Origin: Massilia sp. Se16.2.3
GTDB taxonomy: Bacteria > Pseudomonadota > Gammaproteobacteria > Burkholderiales > Burkholderiaceae_D
Direction of reading: 5' to 3'
NCBI RefSeq assembly: GCF_014171595.1
Contig: NZ_CP050451.1
Coordinates: forward strand, 2,914,001 to 2,978,000
Length of the DNA: 64,000 nt
The translations under genes and the position numbers were made by a program. How positions within the stretch are numbered: position 1 is the first letter of the stretch; every line of letters starts with the position of its first letter. This document shows, one piece after another, positions 34,285-44,600 of the stretch. The notes beneath the pieces were generated by a model. The model saw only the letters and a program-made list of their open reading frames with translations, had not been told where the DNA came from and ran no database searches.

Positions 34285-36649
34285 ATGAACAACTTCGCAC
34301 CAAGCCTGACCACGCAGCCACGCCTGCCTTCCCTGAAACCAATGATCGCCAGCCTGGTGCTGGCACTGGCCAGCCCGGCATTGTGGGCGCAGACCACCCC
34401 GGCGGTGCAAGCGTCCCGGGCACCGCCGCCAAGCCGGGCACCACCTCCGCGCCGGCAGCGAAAACCAGCCCGGCGAGCACGCCCGTCGCAGCGCCGGCCA
34501 GCAAGCAGCCTACCGCGTCGGCTACCGCGCCGGCTACCGCGCCGGCCGCTGCCAAGCCGATGCCAGGTCCTTACGTGCCTGAGCCGGCCGCCAGAAGGTC
34601 ACGCCGGTCATGCGCACCGTGAGCACCGCCATGCCGCGCCAGGACGCGAAGCGCAAGGCGCCGCGCGACGCCGTCTACGCCCCGATCCAGAAACCCGACG
34701 ACGACGGCCAGATCCCGGAAATCCAGATGTTCGTGGGCGAGTCGCGCGTGTTCCCGGCGCCGAATGTCGCCCGTATCGTGGTCGGCAACGGCCAGATCAT
34801 GTCGGCCACCGCCCTCGACGGCAAGGAAGTCATCATCTTCGGCAACGCCGCCGGCACCACCACCCTGTTCGTGTGGAACGAGGATGGCCGCTACCAGCGC
34901 GTCAAGGTCAACATCATGCAGGGCGACATCAGCCGCGTCGCGCGTGAGGTGGCCGCCTTCATGGCCGCCATCCCCAACGCCAAGGTCTCGATCGTCGGCG
35001 ACAAGGTCATCGTCGAGGGCGACGCCCTGTCCGACGAAGACCGCGACAAGGTCGGCGAGCTGGCCAAGCGTTATCCGCAAATCGTCAACTTCACCAGCGC
35101 GGTCGGCTGGGAAAAGATGGTCATGATGGACGTCAAGGTCGTCGAGTTCCCGAAAAGCGAGCTGCGTGAACTGGGCCTGAAATGGACCGCCAACGGCGGC
35201 GCCGCCATCGGTGGCGTGTGGGGACCGATCCGTCGCGGCACCGACGGACCCTACCAGATCGGTATTCCGACTGGCGACAACGGCTTGCCGATTACCGACA
35301 TTCCACCGAACGGCGCTGCGAATCCGAACGGGGGAGGGGGCGTGACGATCCCGCAGTCGCTGAACGTGCTCGGCGCCCTGAATATGGGCCTGTCCGCCAA
35401 GCTCAACCTGCTGGCGCAGAACGGTACCGCCAGCGTGCTGGCCGAACCACAACTGTCCGCGCGCAGCGGCGTCAAGGCCAGCTTCCTGGCCGGCGGCGAG
35501 TTCCCCTATGCGGTCACGACCATCCAGGGCCCGTCGGTGATGTTCAAGCAGTACGGCATCAAGCTCGACGTCGAGCCGCGCATCGGCCGCGACGGCATCA
35601 TCCGCGCTGTCATCGATTCCGAGGTCAGCTCGATCGACCAGTCGGTCACGACGGCCGCCGGTCCGGCCTTGCTCACGCGCCGCACCAAAACCGAGTTCAA
35701 CGCACGCAGCGGCGAAACCATCGTCCTCTCCGGCCTCCTGCAGCGCAATATCAGCAGCGACATCGACAAGGTGCCGGGCCTGGGCAACATCCCGATCCTC
35801 GGTGCGCTGTTCCGCTCGAAGCGCTACCAGAACAAGGAAACCGAGCTGGTCGTGTTCGTGACGCCAACCATTGTCGATGCCCATAGCCCGGGCCTGGTGG
35901 ACCGCGTCAACAAGACCACCGAGCGCCTGTCCGACCGTCTCGACAAGTCGCCTTACCTGAGCGACCCGCTGCAGCCTGGCAAGGATGCGCAGAAGTTCAA
36001 CCAGGGCCCGGGCGCGGGCGCGACCGTGCCACGCAGCGACAGCAACATGCCGCCGGCTCCGGCCCGGGCACCGGTCGCCGGCGAACCGCCGGTCGCCATG
36101 CGCGCAACCGGCGCCGATACCCCGGGCGCCACCGCGCTGCTGGTCCTGCGCGACGGCCTGGTGCTGCGCGCCGAACCGTCCGATGCCAGCGCCGCGCTGC
36201 TGGAACTCGGCTACCACGCCGTGGTCGATGCCGGCACGCTGGAAGCGCCGGCGGGTCTGTCCGGCAAGTGGCGCCATGTCGCGGTCGGCCAGGTCAGGGG
36301 CTGGGTACGCGCCGACAGCGTGGCCGCCGCCGACCAGCAGGCGGCGCCGCGCGCGGCCGACAGCGGCGCTGTTGCGCGCAAGGCGGCAGGCGGCACGATG
36401 CTGGCGCAAGTCGCCAAGCCTGCCGTTGAGGACCGCGCCGCTGCCGACCGCCAGTACCGCGTCGTCCTCGACGGCCTGGCCGTCCACGTGAGCCCGGACA
36501 TCAATTCGGTCGTCGTCGCCAAGCTCGGCGGCAACCAGCTGGTCAACGGCGCGGCTGCCGCGAAAGGCAGCTGGATGCCGATCGAATCCGGTGCGGTGCG
36601 TGGCTGGGTCTCGGCCCAGTGGCTGCAAAACGTCGCCATGGCAAACTAA
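34285..36649 (+). CDS. cpaC: Tad secretin CpaC/RcpA, N-terminal segment split across three frames
   Basis: The main reading frame (34,610-36,649, 679 residues if started at its first ATG) contains the N0-like domain (IQMFVGESRVFPAPNVARIVVGN), a BON-like region (PNAKVSIVGDKVIVEGD) and the secretin domain (VLAEPQLSARSGVKASFLAGGEFPY, ETIVLSGLLQRNISSDIDKVPGLGNIPILGALFRS). Two SH3-like repeats lie at the end (LVLRDGLVLRAEP..., VVLDGLAVHVSP...). That start lacks a signal peptide. The signal peptide (MIASLVLALASPALWAQ) starts at 34,285 in another frame, and the Pro/Ala linker continues in a third. Two single-base losses near 34,400 and 34,590 would restore one protein. The damage is either real or a sequence error. 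Confidence 0.85.
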
Positions 36650-36659
36650 GGGCAGCACG

Positions 36660-38497
<1,838 letters not shown>

Positions 38498-38501
<4 letters not shown>

Positions 38502-39364
38502 GCTCGAACAGCAACGAAGTCCTGATCGCCTTTACGGTTGTCATCGCGGTCGCGGCGGCGCTGCTGGCCTGGTTCCTGATCGACATGGGCACCGTGACGC
38601 TGGCACGCTACCGCGCCAGCTTTACCGAGCGCGCGCGCTTCCAGGCCCAGGAGTTCTTCCTCTTCATCGACGCCCGCAAGCTGTTCGTGGCCAACCTGGC
38701 GATGATGGTGCTGGTGCCGGCCCTGGTCTGGATGATCTCCGGCAAGGCGCTGCTGGTCATCCCGGTCCTGCTGATGATGGGCTTTTTCCCGCGCTTCCTG
38801 TACGCCCGCATGCGCGCCAAGCGCATGGAGAAGTTCGAGCACCAGCTGCCGGACGCGCTGATGATGCTCTCGGGCGGCATGCGCGCGGGTGTCGGCCTGT
38901 CGGCCGCGATCGCCCAATTGGTGGCGGAAGCGCCGGCGCCCCCGGGGCAGGAGTTCTCCCTGCTGCTGCGCGAGCAGCGCCTTGGGGTGACGCTCGAGCA
39001 GAGCCTGAACAACCTGTCGCGCCGCGTGCCGACCCAGACCACGGTGCTGGTCGTCTCCGCCATGCGCATCGCCACCGAGACCGGCGGCGGCCTGGCCGAG
39101 ACGCTCGAGCGCACCGCGCACACGATCCGTTCGCGCCTGCAAATGGAAGGCAAGATCGCGGCGCTGACGGCGCAGGGCAAGCTGCAGGCATGGGTGGTGG
39201 GCCTGCTGCCGGTCGGGCTGATGCTGGTATTGAACAAGATGGAACCCGAAGCGATGTCCTTCCTCTGGGACAGCAGGATCGGCTGGGCCACGCTGGCCGT
39301 GCTGACCGTGCTCGAGGCAATGGGCGTGTACGTAATCCGGAAGATCATCGCGATCGACGTGTAA
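38498..39364 (+). CDS. tadB: Tad inner-membrane platform protein TadB
   Basis: 288 residues from the ATG at 38,498, which overlaps the cpaF stop (ATGA). A type II secretion system F domain (FEHQLPDALMMLSGGMRAGVGLSAAIAQL...TQTTVLVVSAMRIATETGGGLAETLERTAHTIRSRLQMEGKI) is flanked by membrane helices at both ends. With TadC it forms the platform that the ATPase works on. Confidence 0.93.
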
Positions 39365-39371
39365 GGAAATC

Positions 39372-40304
39372 ATGGAAAGCATGCTTCTCAAGAATGCCGG
39401 CCTGGTCGTGGCCGGATTTGCCGTGGCGGTGGGCCTGTCGGTGGCGCTGGTCGCCTGGCTGGTCTCGCGCGTGCTGGCCGACGTGCCGAAGGAAGACCGT
39501 TCCTACAAGGACGAGCCGCCAATGGGTTTCAAGATGTTGTGGTATCCGGTGCACTGGATTTCCCACTTCCTGGGCCCGGTCATCGGCGGCAAGCGCTACC
39601 AGACCCTGCTGCTGCAGCTGCGCAAGGCGGGCCTGGAGTACACGATTTCGCCCGAACAGTTCGTGGCCGCGCGCCTCGTCGGCGCGCTGCTGTGCTTCCT
39701 GCTGTTCTGGTGGATCTTCGGCTCCTTCGACAAGGCCGACCTGGGCGAGGAGGGTTTCTCGCTGTCGAACTATTTCGAGGTCGGCGCCGTCGGCGCACTG
39801 CTGGGCTACCTGTACCCGGCCCTGTGGCTGCGCGACACGCTCGCGCGCCGCCGCAGCGAACTGCTGAAGTCCTTGCCGTTCTACCTCGACATCATCACGC
39901 TGTGCGTGGAGGCCGGCCTGAACATGCAGGGCGCCATGATCCAGTCGGTGGAGAAGGGCCCGCGCGGCGTGCTGCGCGATGAAATCCAGCGCGTGCTGCG
40001 CGACATCCGCGCCGGCAAGAACCGCGGCGACTCGCTGCGCGCCATGTCCGACCGCCTGAACGAGCCGAACGTCACGAGCTTCACCACCGCCGTGATCCAG
40101 GCCGAACTGATGGGCATGAACCTGGGCCCGGTGCTGCGCGCCCAGGCCGACCAGCGCCGTACCGAACGCTTCCTGCGCGCCGAAAAGCTGGCCATGGAAG
40201 CGCCGGTGAAGATGCTGTTCCCCCTGATCGCTTTCATTTTTCCGTGCACGTTTATCGTGCTTTTCTTTCCAATCGCCATGAAATTCATGCACGAGGGACT
40301 CTAG
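39372..40304 (+). CDS. tadC: Tad inner-membrane platform protein TadC
   Basis: 310 residues. Membrane helices lie near the N-terminus (LVVAGFAVAVGLSVALVAWLVS) and mid-protein. The F domain starts LLKSLPFYLDIITLCVEAGLNMQGAMIQSV and includes RAMSDRLNEPNVTSFTTAVIQAELMGMNLGPVLRAQADQRR, and a hydrophobic C-terminus follows (KMLFPLIAFIFPCTFIVLFFPIAM). AAGGAAATC precedes the ATG, 7 bp after tadB. Confidence 0.93.
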   Translation: MESMLLKNAGLVVAGFAVAVGLSVALVAWLVSRVLADVPKEDRSYKDEPPMGFKMLWYPVHWISHFLGPVIGGKRYQTLLLQLRKAGLEYTISPEQFVAARLVGALLCFLLFWWIFGSFDKADLGEEGFSLSNYFEVGAVGALLGYLYPALWLRDTLARRRSELLKSLPFYLDIITLCVEAGLNMQGAMIQSVEKGPRGVLRDEIQRVLRDIRAGKNRGDSLRAMSDRLNEPNVTSFTTAVIQAELMGMNLGPVLRAQADQRRTERFLRAEKLAMEAPVKMLFPLIAFIFPCTFIVLFFPIAMKFMHEGL

Positions 40305-40305
40305 G

Positions 40306-41577
40306 ATGACAGGTAATCGCGAACGTTCCAAAGAAGAGCCGTTCCGCCTGCAGACGGGCAGCGGAATCCATACGCTCGACATCGCCGTGGCCAACAATTT
40401 CTGGCGCCGCCTGCGCGGCCTGATGCTGGCACCGCAGCTGCCCGAAAACGGCGGCTTGCTGATCACGAAATGCGACAGCGTGCACTGCGCCTTCATGCGC
40501 CAGGCCATCGATGTCGTGTATCTGGACGGCGAGGGCAGGGTGCTCAAGTGCGTGCCGCACCTGAAGCCGTGGCGCGCCAGCGTCAGCTACAGCGGGCGCG
40601 ACGAGAACGGCCAGTCGTACGCGCGCGCGCGCCATACGCTGGAGCTGGCTGCGGGCAGCATCGCGCGGCTGGGTGTGCGCACGGGTGACCGATTGCTGCA
40701 TTCGAGCCTGGGCTCGGCCGAGGTGGTGCAGGCTGTGCCGGTGACCGCGCGGGCCAGCGCCCAGCGAGGCTCGGCCATGATCGAATTCGTGATCGTTGGG
40801 CCTATCCTGACGCTGATCGGCCTGGCGGTACTGCAATACAGCATGCTGTTCTTCGCGAAGAACCAGCTCAACCATGCAGCCTTCATGGCAGCCCGGGCAG
40901 GCAGCCTCGGCAATGCTTCGATCACAAAGGTGAAGACCGCCTATATCAAGGCGCTGGTACCCGTGTATGGTGGTGGCACCAACGCCGCCGAGCTGGCCGA
41001 ATCCCTGGGCAAGGCCACGGCGGACGTGGCGGCTTTTTCCAAGGTCGAACTCATCAATCCGACCAAGGAAAGCTTCATGGACTGGGGCAATAACCCGGCA
41101 TTGATGGCCAAATACCAGACCAACGGCAAGCGGGTGATCCCAAACAGCGGCCTGGCGTTCAAGGACCACAACGTGGGCGGCAACTCGGGCCAGACCGTCC
41201 AGGACGCAAACCTGATCAAGCTGCGCATCATGCACGGCTATGAAATGAAGATTCCGATCGTCAAGACCGTGTTCAAGGCTTGGCTGAAGGCGCGCGATCC
41301 GCATACCGATGCCCTGTACACGGCCATGGTGGCGCAGGACAGGATTCCCGTGGTGTCCAATGTGACGCTGCACATGCAGAGTGACGCCATCGAAGGCGAT
41401 CCGATCAGCGCGCCCGGCGCCGGTAACGGCGGCACCCCGACCAACCCCGGCGACCCGCCGGAAGGCACCGACCCGCCGCCGAACTGCAGCGGCATCGGTT
41501 GCAACCCACCGCCGGAGCCGGTCGATCCAGGGACCCCATGCACCGGAGCAGACTGCCCGGTCTGCCCGGCTGGCTGA
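40306..41577 (+). CDS. DUF192-TadE fusion protein with proline-rich tail
   Basis: 423 residues. Residues ~15-135 are a DUF192 domain (ANNFWRRLRGLMLAPQLPENGGLLI, VHCAFMRQAIDVVYLD, LKPWRASVSY). At 150-185 a TadE-type pilin anchor begins: SAQRG|SAMIEFVIVGPILTLIGLAVLQYSMLFF, with Glu160 at +5 of a putative peptidase site, and continues NQLNHAAFMAARAGSL. A TadE-like periplasmic region follows, and a Pro/Cys-rich end (NPGDPPEGTDPPPNC...CTGADCPVC). DUF192 would be cytosolic before cleavage at Gly155. In other genomes these are separate genes. One base after tadC; last gene of the Tad operon. Confidence 0.85.
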   Translation: MTGNRERSKEEPFRLQTGSGIHTLDIAVANNFWRRLRGLMLAPQLPENGGLLITKCDSVHCAFMRQAIDVVYLDGEGRVLKCVPHLKPWRASVSYSGRDENGQSYARARHTLELAAGSIARLGVRTGDRLLHSSLGSAEVVQAVPVTARASAQRGSAMIEFVIVGPILTLIGLAVLQYSMLFFAKNQLNHAAFMAARAGSLGNASITKVKTAYIKALVPVYGGGTNAAELAESLGKATADVAAFSKVELINPTKESFMDWGNNPALMAKYQTNGKRVIPNSGLAFKDHNVGGNSGQTVQDANLIKLRIMHGYEMKIPIVKTVFKAWLKARDPHTDALYTAMVAQDRIPVVSNVTLHMQSDAIEGDPISAPGAGNGGTPTNPGDPPEGTDPPPNCSGIGCNPPPEPVDPGTPCTGADCPVCPAG

Positions 41578-41621
41578 ACCGACTACCCGCAAGATCTGAC
41601 ACGACAATTTGTATAGTGCGC

Positions 41622-41643
41622 CCGCAGGCCGGGAAGCCTGCGG
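41622..41643 (+). terminator. Hairpin between the Tad operon and RHS 1
   Basis: CCGCAGGC-CGGGAA-GCCTGCGG is a perfect 8-bp stem 44 bp after the DUF192-TadE stop and 34 bp before the RHS 1 start; GCGC just before and after extends it. Terminator of the Tad operon or leader structure of RHS 1. Confidence 0.5.
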
Positions 41644-41677
41644 TTGGCGCTCGCCTGCATTCTTATAAAAGTTATCC

Positions 41678-44600
41678 ATGTCCAAGACGAACGTTTCGAA
41701 AGCCACGCGGAAGGCATTGCTGTCCGCTCTATTGCTCACTGGCGGTACGCAGCTCGTGAGTGCCGAGGGGATACCTGGCTTCGGCGATCCGCCTTCCGGC
41801 TGCGGCGTCACCATGAGCTGCCCCGGCACGCCAACTCCGCCGATCATCCCGCCTGGCACCACCCCACCGGGCACCCATCCGCCCGGCACCTGCGGTCCGG
41901 GCAATGGCGGCGCAACCTGCTCGGCGACCGGTGCGGCCGTCAACCCCAGCGCCGGCAACGGCGAGATCAACGTCGGCGCCGGTAACCCGATCAACATTAT
42001 CAACGGCAACAAGTACCAGCGCGAAGTCGACATGGCGCCGCTGCCGGGCGTGCTCGGGCTGGAGATCGTCCGCCACTACAACAGCTCGATGAGCGGGCAG
42101 GGTGCCTCCACCAACCTGGTCGGACGTGGCTGGAAGCTGTCCTACGAGACCGACCTGTACGTGGTCGGCCGTACTGTGCAGATCGTGCAGGCCGACGGCA
42201 GCCGCATCATCTTCAACCGCGATCCGCGCGACGCGTCGCTCTGCGCCAGCAACAACCCCGCCGACGGCAAGATCGTCACGCGCAAGACCAGCAAGGGCGA
42301 AGAGTACGTCTGGCGCTGGACCAATGGCCGCGAACTGAGTTTCGATTCCCGCGGCAAGCTGGTGCAGATCCTGGCGCCGGGCGGCCAGTTCGTCAGCCTG
42401 CAGCACGACGCGCGCGGCATGCTGGTGAGCGTGACGGACCCGCAGGGGCGGCGCCTGCAGCTGCAATACCTCGACAAGGCGCAAAGCGCAGACGGGATTT
42501 CCTTCCGCGGCGTGCAGAGCATCGTCAGCCCGGTCGGCACCTTCCGCTACCACTACGGCAGCCCGGTGCCGAAGGGCGCCGATGTACCGGCCAAAACGCT
42601 GCTGGCGAACCTGGTCAAGGTGGAGATGCCGACGGGTGCGCGCTACTACCACTACGAGAGCCGGGCATTCCCGACCTACCTGACAGGTATCAGCGAACTG
42701 GCCGCGAACGAGGCGGGCAAGGTCGCGTGGCAGCGCGTATCGACCTACGGCTACGACGACAACGGCAAGGGCAACCTGAGCGTGAAGGGCTACCCTGCAC
42801 GTCTGGCGCGTGGTGCCGACGGCAAACCGGTGTCGCCTGCGCGCCTGGTCGAAGGCACCGGCGTGCAGCAGATCACGCTCGAGCACGGCGCCGGCATGAC
42901 GACGCTCACGAACAGCCTTGGCCAGAAAACCGTCTATCGCCACGCTATCATCGGCGGCCAGTATCGCCTGCTCGAAGCGATCGGCGCCGGCTGCGTGACC
43001 TGTGGCGAGTCGAATGTGCGTTATGGCTATGATGCGGACGGGCGCCTGGTCGCGACCACGAAGCTCGACGTGAAGGGCGTTCCGCTGTCGACCGAAAGCA
43101 CGCGCTACGACGCACAAGGGCGTCCAAGCATGGTGGTGAACTATGCTTACGCGAACGGCAAGGCGCTTGCCGGCAAATTGAAAATGCGCCTCGAGTACGC
43201 GGGCGACAGCGAGTCGCCGGCGCGCATCATCCGGCCTAGCGTGGTCCCGGGAAAAGAAGTCGTGACCGAGATCGCCTACGTGGAAGCGGGCGCTGCGCAG
43301 GGCATGCCCGCATCGATCAGTGAGCGCGGCTTCCTGCCGACCTATGAAGGCACGGGCGTTGCCGGCGTCATCGAACGCCGCATCGGCTATCGCTACGACG
43401 GCTACGGCCAGCGCGTCGAGGTCGACGGGCCCTTGCCGAACGCAGCCGGCAAGGCCGATCCCTCGAACAGCGACATCAGCCGCACCGTGTATGACGCCCG
43501 CACCAAGATGCCGCTGCGCACGGTCGCGCCAGGCAATGTCGTTACCGAGTTCCTGGAGCGCGACACTGCGCTGCGCCTGACCGCAACCCGCACCGTTGAC
43601 GCGGCCGGCAGTCAGACCGTCTCCATCCGCCACAACTGGCGCGGCCAGCCCGAAGAGGTGCGCATCGACAGCGCGCTGGCCGACGGCAGCGGCGCACAGT
43701 CGCGCACCATCCGCTACAGCTACGGCCCGAACGGTCGCCTGCTCAGCGTGACCCAGCCGGGCAATCTCATCAGCCGGTTTATCTACGACGTTGCCGGCCG
43801 CATCACGCACCGCATCCTCCCCGACGGCAGCAAGCTGGTCGCCGCGGTGGACACCGAAGGCCGCCAGCAGGAAGCAGCCACCTACACTGCCCAGGACCAG
43901 CTAACTGGCCGGGCGCAATTCGACTTCAACGCAGGCAACCGCGTCGCCGCGACTGGCGACGGGCTGGGCGCCCAGGGAAGCGTTTCCTATACCGACGCCG
44001 GCCAGGTCGCTCGGCTGACCAATGCCCTCGGGATCGGTACACAATTCGACTACGACGCCTATGGCCAGCTGACCAGCGCGACCATCGCCGCGGGCACCGC
44101 CGACGCCAGCACCATCGGCTTTGCCTACGATGTGAACGGCAAGCAGATCAAGGTAACGGACGCCAAAGGCGTGACCACCCTGCGCCGGTATGACGACTTC
44201 GGCCGCAAGATGTTCGAGGTCAACGGCGACCGTGGCATCGACCTGTTTTACTACGACCCCGCAGGGCGCCTGATCGTGCGTTCGGACGGCCGCGGTACGA
44301 CCACGCGTTTCACCTACGACCTGCAGGGACACATGCTGAGCGCCGGCTCGGACAAGATCGCCGGCCTGATGCAGTACCGCTACCTGGGCCGCAGGCTGAT
44401 GGAAGTCCTGGCCACGCCCGACGGCAAGGCCGAGCATGCAACGGAGCGCACCCTGTTCCGCTATGACGCCGTCGGCCAGGTTCTCGAGGAGCGCCGCATC
44501 ATGGCGCGTGTTGACGCAGCCCCGGGCCAGGCGCCGCTGGAGTTCGTCACCGCCAGCGAATACGACGAAGCGGGACGCCTGCTGCGCCAGACGCTGCCGG

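Noticed and set aside
41729..43810. 693-codon minus-strand frame over RHS 1
   Set aside because: Same kind of shadow; a similar one appears over each RHS copy because their cores are repeats.
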